Notes: generated from the letters alone by a model not told the origin. A stretch of 64,000 bases of DNA from an uncultured Paracoccaceae bacterium (GCA_947495795.1 CANMAI010000007.1:230953-294952), one strand, 5' to 3'; counted from the first letter of the stretch, positions 17,509-26,684 are shown. Numbers and translations are program-made.

Positions 17509-18672
17509 ATGTTCACGCAATCCATGAATTTTTCTCTTGGCGAGGATGTCGAGGCGGTACGCGAAATGGTCCATCGTTGGGCGCAGGAGCGTGTGGCCCC
17601 GATGGCTGCTGATATCGATACAAACAACATGTTTCCGCATGAGTTGTGGGCGGAAATGGGAGAGCTTGGGCTGCTTGGCATCACTGTGGCGGAAGCAGAT
17701 GGCGGCTCTGGCATGGGGTATCTGGCACATACGGTTGCGGTGGAAGAGATCGCGCGGGCGAGCGCTTCGGTAAGCCTTTCTTATGGCGCGCATTCCAACC
17801 TTTGCGTCAACCAGATTGCATTGAACGGGACCGCGGAGCAGAAGGCTGCGTATCTGCCGAAGCTGATCTCGGGCCAGCATGTGGGCAGCCTTGCGATGAG
17901 TGAGGCGGGGGCTGGCTCGGATGTTGTTTCCATGAGCCTTGCTGCGGATAAGCGGAATGACCGCTTTGTGCTGAATGGCTCCAAGTACTGGATAACGAAC
18001 AGCCCGGATGCGAGTGTGCTGGTTGTCTACGCGAAGACGGATAAATCCCTGGGATCCAAGGGAATTACGGCGTTTCTTATCGAGAAGGAGATGGCGGGGT
18101 TCTCTGTCGGTCCGCATTTTGACAAGCTGGGGATGAGGGGTTCGAACACGGCGGAGATCATTTTTGAGGATGTCGAGGTGCCGTTTGAGAATGTGCTTGG
18201 TGAGGAAGGCCGGGGCGTTCAGGTGCTGATGTCTGGCCTTGATTACGAGCGGGTGGTGCTGTCTGGCATCGGGCTCGGGATCATGGCGGCCGTTCTGGAT
18301 CACATCATGCCTTACATGGTGGAGCGCAAGCAGTTCGGCCAACCCGTTGGAAACTTTCAGCTTATGCAGGGCAAGATCGCGGATATCTACACGGCGATGA
18401 ACTCCGCCCGGGCCTATGTGTATGCAGTGGCGGGTGCTTGTGATCGGGGCCAGGTAACGCGGCAGGATGCGGCGGCCTGTGTGCTCTATGCTTCTGAAAA
18501 GGCGATGGAAATGGCGGTGCAGGGGGTGCAGGCCATGGGGGGTGCCGGATATATGAGTGACAGCCCTTTGAGCCGGATCATGCGGGACGCCAAGCTGATG
18601 GAGATCGGCGCGGGTACGTCTGAGATCCGGCGGATGCTGGTGGGGCGCGAGTTGATGAAGGGGATGGGATGA
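17509..18672 (+). CDS. ivd: Isovaleryl-CoA dehydrogenase
   Basis: Oxidises isovaleryl-CoA to 3-methylcrotonyl-CoA in leucine degradation, passing electrons to ETF. The 387-residue acyl-CoA dehydrogenase shows MSEAGAGSDVVSM near 133, YWITNSPDA near 163, FDKLGMRGSNTAEI near 205, and LSGLDYERVV near 245, where the Glu matches the catalytic-base position of isovaleryl-CoA dehydrogenases. The C-terminal QAMGGAGYMSDSPLSRIMRDA and IGAGTSEIRRMLVGREL are typical. AGGAGG precedes ATG 17509. It leads the operon that includes both MCC subunits, which supports this substrate. Confidence 0.94.
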   Translation: MFTQSMNFSLGEDVEAVREMVHRWAQERVAPMAADIDTNNMFPHELWAEMGELGLLGITVAEADGGSGMGYLAHTVAVEEIARASASVSLSYGAHSNLCVNQIALNGTAEQKAAYLPKLISGQHVGSLAMSEAGAGSDVVSMSLAADKRNDRFVLNGSKYWITNSPDASVLVVYAKTDKSLGSKGITAFLIEKEMAGFSVGPHFDKLGMRGSNTAEIIFEDVEVPFENVLGEEGRGVQVLMSGLDYERVVLSGIGLGIMAAVLDHIMPYMVERKQFGQPVGNFQLMQGKIADIYTAMNSARAYVYAVAGACDRGQVTRQDAAACVLYASEKAMEMAVQGVQAMGGAGYMSDSPLSRIMRDAKLMEIGAGTSEIRRMLVGRELMKGMG

Positions 18673-18744
18673 TGGACGGACGCTTCTGCCTGCGGCAGGC
18701 CGCCCCGCCCACCATCCCTTTGGCGGGACGAAGGTGGGTGCACT

Positions 18745-20298
18745 GTGGTTAGGGATGCGCATCTGCGAGAGATGCAAGTTGTTGAAACGGCTGCAATTAA
18801 TGCGGCGTTGGGCGGAGGGGAGCGCGCGCGTGAGCGGCATGTTTCTCGTGGAAAGATGCTGCCGCGCGACAGGGTCGCAGGGCTGTTGGATCCTGGATCG
18901 CCCTTTCTGGAAATCGGCGCCCTGGCGGCACATGGGATGTATGACGGAGCGGCGCCTTCTGCCGGGGTGGTGGCAGGTATTGGACGTGTACATGGACGGC
19001 AGGTGATGGTCGTTTGCAATGATGCGACAGTAAAGGGTGGAACGTATTATCCGATTACTGTAAAAAAGCATCTTCGAGCGCAAGAAATTGCAGAGCGATG
19101 CGGTTTACCGTGCATCTATTTAGTGGATTCAGGCGGGGCGAACCTGCCCAACCAGGATGAAGTATTTCCTGATCGGGATCACTTTGGGCGGATTTTCTAT
19201 AACCAGGCGCAGTTGAGTGCAAAGGGTATTGCGCAGATAGCAGTTGTCATGGGCTCCTGCACCGCCGGCGGTGCGTATGTTCCGGCTATGGCTGATGTAT
19301 CAATTATCGTTAAAAATCAGGGCACTATCTTTCTGGCCGGACCTCCTTTGGTGAAGGCTGCGACGGGGGAAGAGGTGAGTGCTGAGGCGCTGGGCGGCGG
19401 GGACGTGCATACGCGGCTTTCGGGTGTTGCGGATTACCTGGCTGAGGATGACGCGCACGCGCTGGCATTGGCACGGGAAGCGGTGCGGCATCTGGGAGCC
19501 TCGCATGTGCCGGGCCGGGAAAAAAGTGAGCCTCCTCAGTATGATGCGGAGAGCATTCTTGATGTGGTGCCAGCCGACTTGCGCACGCCCTATGATATCC
19601 GCGAGGTGATTTTGCGCCTTGTGGATGGCTCCCGGTTCGATGAATTCAAGGCCCGGTTTGGTGAAACCCTGGTGTGTGGATTTGCGCATATCGACGGCTA
19701 TGCTGTTGGAATCATTGCAAATAACGGCGTTTTGTTCTCGGACAGTGCGCAGAAGGGTGCGCATTTTGTAGAGCTGTGCTCGCAGCGCCGTATCCCATTG
19801 ATTTTCCTGCAAAATATCTCCGGTTTCATGGTTGGATCGAAGGCCGAGCATGAGGGAATTGCGCGGCATGGGGCGAAGCTGGTGACGGCGGTTGCCACGA
19901 CTTCAGTGCCCAAGATTACCGTGCTTGTGGGCGGCTCTTTCGGGGCTGGAAATTACGGAATGGCGGGGCGGGCATATTCTCCTAACTTCCTGTTTACATG
20001 GCCAAATTCTCGTATTTCCGTGATGGGCGGAGCGCAGGCTGCGGGTGTTCTGGCGACCGTGAAACGCGAGGGGATCGAGCGGAGGGGCGAGACGTGGAGC
20101 GCGGAGGAGGAAGCGGCGTTCAAGCAGCCCGTTCTGGACCAGTTCGAGGAGCAGGCGCACCCTTTGTATGCGACAGCAAGGCTTTGGGATGATGGGATAA
20201 TTGACCCGCGCAAGACGCGCGAGGTGCTTTCGCTTTCGCTCGCCGCGAGCCTGAATGTGCCGGTGGAGGAGACGCGGTTTGGCGTCTTCCGGATGTAA
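18745..20298 (+). CDS. mccB: Methylcrotonoyl-CoA carboxylase, carboxyltransferase (beta) subunit
   Basis: Transfers the carboxyl group from biotin to 3-methylcrotonyl-CoA. The 517-residue protein shows [20 protein letters not shown] near 29, [20 protein letters not shown] near 130, [17 protein letters not shown] near 172, and [19 protein letters not shown] near 400. No in-frame ATG lies upstream, so a GTG at 18745 is the likely start. The N-terminus seems about 15-20 residues shorter than usual. Codon use is mosaic: 19000-19340 and 19700-20040 have many A/T third positions, unlike the rest. The 72 bases before it contain CCCGCC/GGCGGG hairpin arms. Confidence 0.93.
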   Translation: MVRDAHLREMQVVETAAINAALGGGERARERHVSRGKMLPRDRVAGLLDPGSPFLEIGALAAHGMYDGAAPSAGVVAGIGRVHGRQVMVVCNDATVKGGTYYPITVKKHLRAQEIAERCGLPCIYLVDSGGANLPNQDEVFPDRDHFGRIFYNQAQLSAKGIAQIAVVMGSCTAGGAYVPAMADVSIIVKNQGTIFLAGPPLVKAATGEEVSAEALGGGDVHTRLSGVADYLAEDDAHALALAREAVRHLGASHVPGREKSEPPQYDAESILDVVPADLRTPYDIREVILRLVDGSRFDEFKARFGETLVCGFAHIDGYAVGIIANNGVLFSDSAQKGAHFVELCSQRRIPLIFLQNISGFMVGSKAEHEGIARHGAKLVTAVATTSVPKITVLVGGSFGAGNYGMAGRAYSPNFLFTWPNSRISVMGGAQAAGVLATVKREGIERRGETWSAEEEAAFKQPVLDQFEEQAHPLYATARLWDDGIIDPRKTREVLSLSLAASLNVPVEETRFGVFRM

Positions 20299-20455
20299 TG
20301 CTGGGTTTGGTACCTGTTTGGTATGGTTTTGGGAGTGCAAAATTCCCGGAGTTTCGGCCGAATGCAGCTTTTTTGGGACGTTTGGCACCGGAGGTAATCG
20401 AAACGCTTACCTGTGAGGTAACGTATTCCATACACACCCTTGAGGGGGTCTCCTG

Positions 20456-21139
20456 ATGGTTATCCGGAAGGTAAGCGAAACCGTTACCCGCGCGATTTCC
20501 GATGCCGTGCCGAAGTTGACGCGGGATGTCGAGATCCCCGTTTATGTTGTGCACAATTCGCCCGATCCGGAGGACTACTTCTTCCTGCTCGATTTCGAGG
20601 CGTTTGAGCGGGACGCGAAAGCGGGGCTTTTTACGCGGCCGGTGCTGAAGATCTGGGCGGGGCGTTCGGATTTCAGCCGGAGCGGGTTTGCACGGCAGTT
20701 TCGGGACGTGTTTGCGGCGGAGTTTGGCGCGATGCGGGCGAAGGCCACTGCGAAGCGTGGATGGTTTTCTTTCGGGCTGAAGGATCTGGCCGAGGGGGCT
20801 TTGACAGATTTCATCGGCACGCTCGTACTCTATGTGGCCGTCTCTACCGGGCGGGCTGCGGTGAGTGCGCTGGCGCAGGCCTTTTCGCTGCAACGCCTGC
20901 TCGGTCCGCTCGCGCCCAAGGATCGTAGGGCGCGGGTGGAAGCGGATATCAGCGAGAAGACGAAAGTGATTGATGCGGCTTTGGCAGAGATTTCGATTGT
21001 GCTGCACCGGGATCTTTACCGGCATGCGTGGCGCGGGCAACCGCCGGGCAAGCTGACGGGAATGGATTATGATGCCTGGCCTCTGCCGGAATATGTGACG
21101 GGCCATCTTGGAGACGGAAAATCGAGCGCGTGGTGGTGA
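20456..21139 (+). CDS. Hypothetical protein within the leucine operon
   Basis: A 227-residue protein I cannot assign. It starts with MVIRKVSETVTRAISDAVPK, contains FFLLDFEAFERDAKAGLFTR near 43, a weakly hydrophobic stretch FIGTLVLYVAVSTGRAAVSAL near 122, and ends YDAWPLPEYVTGHLGDG. A good ribosome site (GAGGGGG) precedes the ATG. It lies between the two MCC subunit genes, 157 bases after mccB, and is followed closely by another unknown gene. That position suggests co-expression with leucine degradation but does not reveal a role. Confidence 0.7.
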   Translation: MVIRKVSETVTRAISDAVPKLTRDVEIPVYVVHNSPDPEDYFFLLDFEAFERDAKAGLFTRPVLKIWAGRSDFSRSGFARQFRDVFAAEFGAMRAKATAKRGWFSFGLKDLAEGALTDFIGTLVLYVAVSTGRAAVSALAQAFSLQRLLGPLAPKDRRARVEADISEKTKVIDAALAEISIVLHRDLYRHAWRGQPPGKLTGMDYDAWPLPEYVTGHLGDGKSSAWW

Positions 21140-21140
21140 T

Positions 21141-21572
21141 GTGAGCGAGCAGAAGATGATCTGGGTGAAGGTGGACCGGGCGGCGGCTTTGGCGCATCCG
21201 AAGGGGACGCTGGGGCCTGCGCTATGGGCTGTTGTTGTGTTTTTTGTGGCCCGGGCGGCGTGGTTTGCGATTGTGGCCAATGCAGCTGGGGGTGGCTGGA
21301 TTGAATGGGCGCAGATCGGGCTGATGCTGGCGCTTGTGGCTACGCTGGTGTTGCGGATGCCGCTCGCCTTTCCGTTGATGATCACGGAGGGCGTGGTGGT
21401 GGTGTTCAGCTTTGTTGCGCGGCTGGAGGGTGCTGCGGATCTTGTGCCTCTGGCCGATATCGCGATCCATGTGGCGATCCTTGGATACATGTTCGAGGGG
21501 CTGCGGCCCAACCTGATTTACAGGTATCGGTTCCGGGCGTATCGCCCGGTGGAGGATGCGGATGCGGAATGA
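21141..21572 (+). CDS. Small membrane protein within the leucine operon
   Basis: A roughly 143-residue protein with three to four hydrophobic segments (ALWAVVVFFVARAAWFAIVA, IGLMLALVATLVLRMPLAF, DIAIHVAILGYMFEG) and a basic C-terminus (RPNLIYRYRFRAYRP). The GTG at 21141, one base after the previous stop, is preferred; an in-frame ATG lies at 21108. Together with the 227-residue gene it forms a two-gene insert between mccB and mccA. Function unknown. Confidence 0.65.
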   Translation: MSEQKMIWVKVDRAAALAHPKGTLGPALWAVVVFFVARAAWFAIVANAAGGGWIEWAQIGLMLALVATLVLRMPLAFPLMITEGVVVVFSFVARLEGAADLVPLADIAIHVAILGYMFEGLRPNLIYRYRFRAYRPVEDADAE

Positions 21573-21770
21573 GCGTTTGGATCACGGGCTCTTATGCGAG
21601 CATCTGGCGTGCCCTGGTACGCGGCCGTCCGGTGCAACGCGCGCTGTGCCGGCGTCCACAGGCTATCGATGGCACGGCTGCTTCACCTTTGATCCGTGCG
21701 CGGTGCATGTTGCCTCGGTTCCGAGGAGCAGACTTGCCGACGATACCTGCAAGACTTTGGGGACGACGTG

Positions 21771-23693
21771 ATGAAGAAGATCCTGATTGCGAACCGGGGA
21801 GAGATTGCGTGCCGGGTGATGCGGACGGCGCGGGCGATGGGGATCGGCACGGTGGCCGTGTATTCCGATGCTGATGCGGGTGCTTTGCATGTGGAGATGG
21901 CGGATGAGGCGGTGCGGATCGGGCCGGCGCCTGTGGCGGAGAGCTACTTGCGGGGGGATCTGATTGTTGAGGCGGCTCTGGCCACCGGGGCTGAGGGTGT
22001 GCATCCGGGTTATGGCTTCCTTTCTGAGAACCCCGATTTTGTGGAGGCTGTGGAAGCGGCCGGGCTGGTGTTTATCGGGCCATCGGCTGCGGCCATTCGG
22101 GCGATGGGGCTAAAGGATGCAGCCAAGGCACTGATGACAGAGGCCGGTGTGCCGGTGGTGCCGGGATATCATGGAGCGGAGCAGGACGGTGCCTTTCTGG
22201 CCGCGCGGGCCGGAGAGATCGGGTATCCGGTGCTGATCAAGGCCGTTGCCGGGGGCGGCGGCAAGGGGATGCGGCTGGTGGAGCAGGCCGGGGATTTTGC
22301 GGCTGAGCTGGAGAGTGCGCGCGGAGAGGCCGCGACGGCGTTTGGCAATGATGCCGTTTTGGTCGAGAAGTTCATCGAGAGCCCGCGGCATATCGAGATT
22401 CAGGTGTTTGGTGATGGCACCCGTGCGGTGCATTTGTTTGAGCGCGATTGCTCGCTCCAGCGGCGGCATCAGAAGGTGATCGAGGAGGCACCCGCGCCGG
22501 GGATGACCGATGAGGTGCGGGATGCGATGGGTGCTGCTGCGGTACGGGCGGCGGAGGCGATCGGGTATTCCGGCGCGGGAACGGTGGAGTTCATCGTCGA
22601 TGGTTCCGGCGCGCTGCGGCCCGATGGCTTCTGGTTCATGGAGATGAACACGCGGTTGCAGGTGGAGCATCCGGTGACGGAGGCCGTGACGGGCGTGGAC
22701 CTTGTGGAGTGGCAGCTGCGGGTGGCATCGGGCGAAGCGTTGCCCGCTGCGCAGGAGGATCTGGCGCTGAGGGGCCATGCTTTTGAGGCGCGGCTTTATG
22801 CGGAGGATGCGGCGGCCGGGTTTTTGCCTGCTATCGGGCAGCTTGCCGCATTGCGCTTTCCGGATGATGTGCGGGCGGATGCGGGTGTGCGTGCGGGCGA
22901 TGAGATCAGCCCCTATTACGACCCGATGATTGCCAAGATTATCGTGCATGGCGCGGATCGGGTGGAGGCTTTGCGCCGGCTGCGCGCCGGGCTGGCGGGC
23001 ACGGAAGTGGCGGGGACGGTAACAAATCTCGGGTTTCTTTCGCGGCTGGCGGGGCATCCTGAATTTGTGGAAGGCGGCGTGGATACCGGGCTGATCGGGC
23101 GCGAGATTGCGGGTTTGACGGCGGTGGCGGAGCCTTCGGACATAGTGGTGGCTTTGGCCTGTCTTGCGCATCTCGGGCTGCCGCGCGACGGGGCGACCGG
23201 GTTCACTCTCTGGGCACCCTTGCGGCACCGGGTGGTGCTGGAGGGGCTGGATGCCTGGGTGACGCAGCCAGAGCCGGGGCGGTTCGTGGTGGAGCAGGGT
23301 GGGCGCGAGATCGGGATATCCGGTGTGGTGCCGGGCGCGCCGTGGTGGTTTGCCGGGGGCCGGGCGTTTGTGACGGTAACGCGGGGTTTCGTAACGGTGA
23401 CGATGGGCGGGGAGGTTTACCGCTTTGCGCGGCCTGATCCACTGGCCAAGGGTGAGGATGCGGGTGCCGGTGGCGATGCCGTACGCGCGCCGATGCCGGG
23501 GCTGGTGAAATCGGTTGTGGCGGTTGGGGCGGAGGTTGCGAAGGGCGATGTTCTGGCCGTTCTGGAGGCGATGAAGATGGAGCATTCCCTGAAGGCGCCA
23601 CGAGGTGGCGTGGTGGCCAATGTGCGCACAACCGCCGGGACTCAGGTTGCGCAGGGCGATGTGCTGGTGGCGTTGGAGCCTGAAGATGGCTGA
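21771..23693 (+). CDS. mccA: Methylcrotonoyl-CoA carboxylase, biotin carboxylase (alpha) subunit
   Basis: Carboxylates its own biotin with ATP and bicarbonate. The 640-residue protein has an N-terminal biotin carboxylase domain (MKKILIANRGEIACRVMRTA, GYGFLSENPDF, AVAGGGGKGMRLV, FMEMNTRLQVEHPVTE with the catalytic region), and a C-terminal biotin-carrier domain in which EAMKMEH carries the biotinylated Lys near residue 602. ATG 21771 fits the family start. Its last eight bases overlap the HMG-CoA lyase gene. Confidence 0.96.
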   Translation: MKKILIANRGEIACRVMRTARAMGIGTVAVYSDADAGALHVEMADEAVRIGPAPVAESYLRGDLIVEAALATGAEGVHPGYGFLSENPDFVEAVEAAGLVFIGPSAAAIRAMGLKDAAKALMTEAGVPVVPGYHGAEQDGAFLAARAGEIGYPVLIKAVAGGGGKGMRLVEQAGDFAAELESARGEAATAFGNDAVLVEKFIESPRHIEIQVFGDGTRAVHLFERDCSLQRRHQKVIEEAPAPGMTDEVRDAMGAAAVRAAEAIGYSGAGTVEFIVDGSGALRPDGFWFMEMNTRLQVEHPVTEAVTGVDLVEWQLRVASGEALPAAQEDLALRGHAFEARLYAEDAAAGFLPAIGQLAALRFPDDVRADAGVRAGDEISPYYDPMIAKIIVHGADRVEALRRLRAGLAGTEVAGTVTNLGFLSRLAGHPEFVEGGVDTGLIGREIAGLTAVAEPSDIVVALACLAHLGLPRDGATGFTLWAPLRHRVVLEGLDAWVTQPEPGRFVVEQGGREIGISGVVPGAPWWFAGGRAFVTVTRGFVTVTMGGEVYRFARPDPLAKGEDAGAGGDAVRAPMPGLVKSVVAVGAEVAKGDVLAVLEAMKMEHSLKAPRGGVVANVRTTAGTQVAQGDVLVALEPEDG

Positions 23694-24528
23694 GCGGGCG
23701 ACGCTTTTCGAGGTGGGCCCGCGCGACGGGCTGCAGAACGAGACGCGGTTTGTACCGACGGCGGACAAGATTGCGCTGGTGGATATGCTGACGGATGCGG
23801 GGCTTGCCGAGATCGAGGTGACGAGTTTCGTTTCGCCGAAATGGGTGCCGCAGATGGCGGATGCAGCCGCAGTGATGGCGGGAATTTCGCGCGGGGCTGC
23901 GTGTTATTCCGTGCTGACGCCGAATTTGCGGGGTTTCGACGCGGCACTGGCTGCGGGCGCGGGTAAGGTCGCGGTGTTCGGGGCGGCCTCCGAAAGTTTT
24001 TCCCAGAAGAACATCAACTGCTCGATTGAGGAGAGTTTTGAGCGGTTTCAGCCTGTTATGGACGCGGCGCGTGGGGTCGTGCCGGTGCGGGGCTATATCT
24101 CCTGCGTTACCAACTGCCCGTTTGAAGGCGAGATTGCGCCTGAGGCTGTGGCGCGTGTGGCAGCAAGACTGCGGGCGATTGGGTGTACGGAAATCTCTCT
24201 GGGTGAGACGCTCGGCAAGGGCAGGCCCGAGCGGGTGGCCCTGATGCTTGAGGCGGTTTTGGGGGAGGTTCCCGTGGCTGCTTTAGCGGGGCATTTTCAT
24301 GATACGGGGGGGCTTGCCGTGGAGAATATCCGGGTGGCGCTTGAGGCTGGTTTGCGGGTTTTTGATGCGGCAGTCGGCGGGCTTGGCGGCTGCCCCTATG
24401 CGCCCGGTGCGCCGGGAAACGTGGCGTCCGAGGCTGTGCTGGCGCTGCTTGAGGCCGAGGGGTTCGAGACGGGAGTGGATGCCGGGAAGCTCGCCGCTGC
24501 CGGGGAGTTTGCGCGGGGTTTGAGATGA
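23686..24528 (+). CDS. Hydroxymethylglutaryl-CoA lyase
   Basis: Splits HMG-CoA into acetyl-CoA and acetoacetate, the last step of leucine degradation. The 280-residue TIM-barrel protein shows VGPRDGLQNE at about residues 9-18 (substrate and metal site), TSFVSPKWVPQMADA near 45, GYISCVTNCPFEGE near 130, HFHDTGGLAVEN with the metal-binding HxH near 205, and GGLGGCPYAPGAPGNVA near 235, which holds the catalytic-type Cys. It overlaps mccA by eight bases and the next gene by four. Usual names are hmgL, mvaB or liuE. Confidence 0.94.
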   Translation: MAERATLFEVGPRDGLQNETRFVPTADKIALVDMLTDAGLAEIEVTSFVSPKWVPQMADAAAVMAGISRGAACYSVLTPNLRGFDAALAAGAGKVAVFGAASESFSQKNINCSIEESFERFQPVMDAARGVVPVRGYISCVTNCPFEGEIAPEAVARVAARLRAIGCTEISLGETLGKGRPERVALMLEAVLGEVPVAALAGHFHDTGGLAVENIRVALEAGLRVFDAAVGGLGGCPYAPGAPGNVASEAVLALLEAEGFETGVDAGKLAAAGEFARGLR

Positions 24529-25277
24529 TTGCCGTAGAGGTGGATGCGCGGGGCGTTGCGACGCTGACGCTGGACCGGCCTGAGAAGCACAACGTGCTTT
24601 CGGGGGAGATGTGTGATGCCTTGCGGAGAGCAGCGGAGGATCTTGGGGCTGATGCTTCAGTGCGCGTGGTGGTGCTGACGGGGGCTGGCAAGAGCTTTTG
24701 TGCGGGCGGCGATCTGGCCTGGATGCGGGCGCAGTTCGATGCGGACCGGGCGGGGCGGATGGCCGAGGCGCGGCGGCTGGCCTTCATGCTGCGCGATCTC
24801 AATGAGATGCCCAAGCCCCTGGTGGCGCGCGTGAACGGCACGGCGATGGGCGGTGGGCTGGGGCTGATGAGCGTGGCGGATGTGGCGGTGGTGGCTTCCG
24901 TGGGGAAGTTTGGCTTCACCGAAACACGGCTCGGCCTGATCCCCGCGACGATCTCGCCCTACGTGCTGGCCCGGATGGGTGAGGGGCGGGCGCGGCGGGT
25001 GTTCATGAACGCGCGCGTGTTCGGGGCGGAGGAATTGGTGGGGCTGGGTCTGGCGGCATCCGTTGTGGCGCCCGAGGCGCTGGATGCGGCGGTGGAGCGC
25101 GAGGTGTTGCCGTATCTCGCGGCCGCCCCGGGGGCGGTGGCTGCCTCCAAGGCTCTGGCCCGGCGGTTGGGGCCGGTGATTGATGCGGATGTGATCGAGG
25201 AGACGATTGTGCGGCTCGCGGATACTTGGGAGACGGAGGAGGCGCAGGCGGGGGTTAAGGGTTTTTTTGAGGGGTAA
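24525..25277 (+). CDS. Enoyl-CoA hydratase, probable methylglutaconyl-CoA hydratase
   Basis: Crotonase-fold protein of 250 residues. The oxyanion-hole sequences are LTGAGKSFCAGGDLAWM near 54 and ARVNGTAMGGGLGLMSVADV near 100. FTETRLGLIPATISPYV follows near 128. In this operon the missing activity is hydration of 3-methylglutaconyl-CoA to HMG-CoA, so that is the inferred role (liuC-type). It overlaps the HMG-CoA lyase gene by four bases and is the last gene of the operon. Confidence 0.88.
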   Translation: MIAVEVDARGVATLTLDRPEKHNVLSGEMCDALRRAAEDLGADASVRVVVLTGAGKSFCAGGDLAWMRAQFDADRAGRMAEARRLAFMLRDLNEMPKPLVARVNGTAMGGGLGLMSVADVAVVASVGKFGFTETRLGLIPATISPYVLARMGEGRARRVFMNARVFGAEELVGLGLAASVVAPEALDAAVEREVLPYLAAAPGAVAASKALARRLGPVIDADVIEETIVRLADTWETEEAQAGVKGFFEG

Positions 25278-25303
25278 AGGTTTCGGAACCCGGAATCCTT
25301 AGA

Positions 25304-25912
25304 TTAGGCGTAGCTTGATTCTGAATTTACAATTAGGTCTATGCCGGAACCCCACTTTCCATTTCTAATACAGTGAAATTTGTATTTCGGAGATTGATAG
25401 ATCTTTTTTATACCAGTTTTCCTGTCATGACCAACAATTGATACCCTTATCGAGACTGTGTCATATGACATGAAAAAATCTTCAAGCCTCAGCCCATATT
25501 CGGGTCTATGGATTTTCAGATTCTTCTTAAAGTACTCAAATTGATAACAATCAAAGACGTTTGCCTCATGTAATTTTAAATGCACGATGAAGCTATCCTT
25601 GGATATGATTAGAGGACTTGAAAACGTGCAGGGTATTTCAAATTTATTTGAAAGATTAGAACCTGTTTTGTTTACATCCTTTATGGTCAGTCTGCAGGTA
25701 GTTCTATTGTCTATTAAATCAGAATGCCCGCTTCTTACAAATTTAATAGAGTAGCTAAGTCGCTTTGATTTTTTTAACCAGATAACTTTTATTTTAGAAG
25801 ACCAATAAATTTTTGGGCTCATAACAACGTGAAAAATGAATAAAGTTGTTAATGATGATAAGATACCTATCAGAACGCCTATTGCAATCTCAAATGTTAA
25901 AAGTGGCTGCAT
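25304..25912 (-). CDS. AT-rich orphan gene, one membrane segment
   Basis: A 202-residue protein with a single N-terminal membrane helix (IAIGVLIGILSSLTTLFIFHV, shown in part) followed by a soluble, beta-rich domain with many Lys, Ser and Ile. I do not recognise it. Base composition is far more AT-rich than anything else in the window, with frequent AAA, ATT and TTT codons, so it was probably acquired from another source. It is convergent to the leucine operon; the AT-rich run continues to about 26000 and stops next to repeats A and B. Confidence 0.6.
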   Translation of the reverse strand: MQPLLTFEIAIGVLIGILSSLTTLFIFHVVMSPKIYWSSKIKVIWLKKSKRLSYSIKFVRSGHSDLIDNRTTCRLTIKDVNKTGSNLSNKFEIPCTFSSPLIISKDSFIVHLKLHEANVFDCYQFEYFKKNLKIHRPEYGLRLEDFFMSYDTVSIRVSIVGHDRKTGIKKIYQSPKYKFHCIRNGKWGSGIDLIVNSESSYA

Positions 25913-26002
25913 ATTTAGCCTTTTATAAATTTTTTTGGATTCGCGTAATATTTATGATACTTCGATTGGGGGAAGAGACAAAATTCTATTTTTTTTGGAT
26001 AC

Positions 26003-26058
26003 TGCAACACGTTAGGTGATGAGTGTTGTTTTAGGGCAAAATCGAAACGCTTCGGATG
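26003..26058 (-). repeat. Dispersed repeat A, partial copy 4
   Basis: This stretch matches the right half of copies 1 and 2: CAACACGTTAGGTGATGAGT then TGTTTTAGGGCAAAATCGAA and ACGCTTCGG. On the minus strand it begins CCGAAGCGTTTCGATTTTG. Unlike the full copies, it does not sit at a stop codon and the left half is missing. It marks the right edge of the AT-rich block. Confidence 0.5.
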
Positions 26059-26084
26059 TGGATTTCAGAAGCTCAGAATGAGCA

Positions 26085-26267
26085 CGGAATCAAGGGCGTA
26101 GCCCGCCGTGCCAGCGCCTGCCCGTGTTGTGCCGGAAGCACGCTTGCAGCGTGATCGGGCTGGCGCTTTGGTTGGTCTTGGCGCGATGATCGGGATCGGA
26201 GACATTTGGTTTGCATAAAGTGCATTGGCCATGGGGCTGATGCGCCATCCCACGGGCAGGCGCTGGC
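26085..26267 (-). repeat. Dispersed repeat B, copy 2, inverted
   Basis: Core ends are GCCAGCGCCTGCCCGTG (26110-26126) and CACGGGCAGGCGCTGGC (26251-26267), a perfect 17-base inverted repeat. The flank GGAATCAAGGGCG at 26086-26098 equals the trailing block of the other copies read backwards, which fixes the orientation. With the copy at 26736 it brackets the DUF2237 gene in inverted orientation. Confidence 0.75.
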
Positions 26268-26297
26268 GCGGCTGTCGTTGTGCGTGTTGCAGAAGGG

Positions 26298-26684
26298 TTA
26301 TTCGGGTTTGTGTTCGTGTTGACGGAGGATCTCCAGCGAGACCAGTTCGAGGGAGGCGGCGTGGGTGGCTTCCAGCACGACGTCGGGGGCGCAGCCTGCC
26401 TTGTGGGCCTCGACCCAGCGGGGGAGGCAGAGGCACCATTGGTCTCCGGGTTTGAGGCCCGCGAAGCCGTATTCGGGGCGGGGGGTGATGAGGTCGTTGC
26501 CCTTGGCGTAGCTGAATTCGAGGAAGCGGGTTGTCATCCGGGCGCAGACGGTGTGCTGGCCGGTATCGGCGGGGCCGGTGTTGCAGCAGCCATCTCGCCA
26601 GAAGCCGGTGACCGGATCTTTGGAGCAGGGCTCGAGCGGTTGGCCGAGGACATTCAGGGAGGCTTTCTGGCCAGGTTGGGGCAT
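26298..26684 (-). CDS. DUF2237 family protein
   Basis: A 128-residue soluble protein matching DUF2237: NVLGQPLEPCSKDPVTGFWR near residue 11, DGCCNTGPADTGQHTVCARM near 31, then EFSYAKGNDLITPRPEYGF and GLKPGDQWCLCLPRWVEA. It is Cys-rich (conserved CC and CLC). No function is known. AAAGGA lies nine bases before ATG 26684. The gene is bracketed by inverted copies of repeat B, which suggests it could have moved with them. Confidence 0.85.
   Translation of the reverse strand: MPQPGQKASLNVLGQPLEPCSKDPVTGFWRDGCCNTGPADTGQHTVCARMTTRFLEFSYAKGNDLITPRPEYGFAGLKPGDQWCLCLPRWVEAHKAGCAPDVVLEATHAASLELVSLEILRQHEHKPE

Noticed and set aside
17494..19083. 529-codon open frame antisense to ivd and mccB
   Set aside because: Crosses two clear genes on the opposite strand and has shadow composition.
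20120..21511. 463-codon antisense frame over the two unknown genes in the leucine operon
   Set aside because: I considered whether the minus strand was the real one here. The plus-strand frames have better start sites, hydrophobic segments and operon spacing.
22110..23768. 552-codon open frame antisense to mccA
   Set aside because: Shadow of the biotin carboxylase gene; no ribosome site and no recognisable protein features.
26065..26439. 124-codon minus-strand frame across repeat B copy 2
   Set aside because: Covers a non-coding repeat and the end of the DUF2237 gene in another frame.
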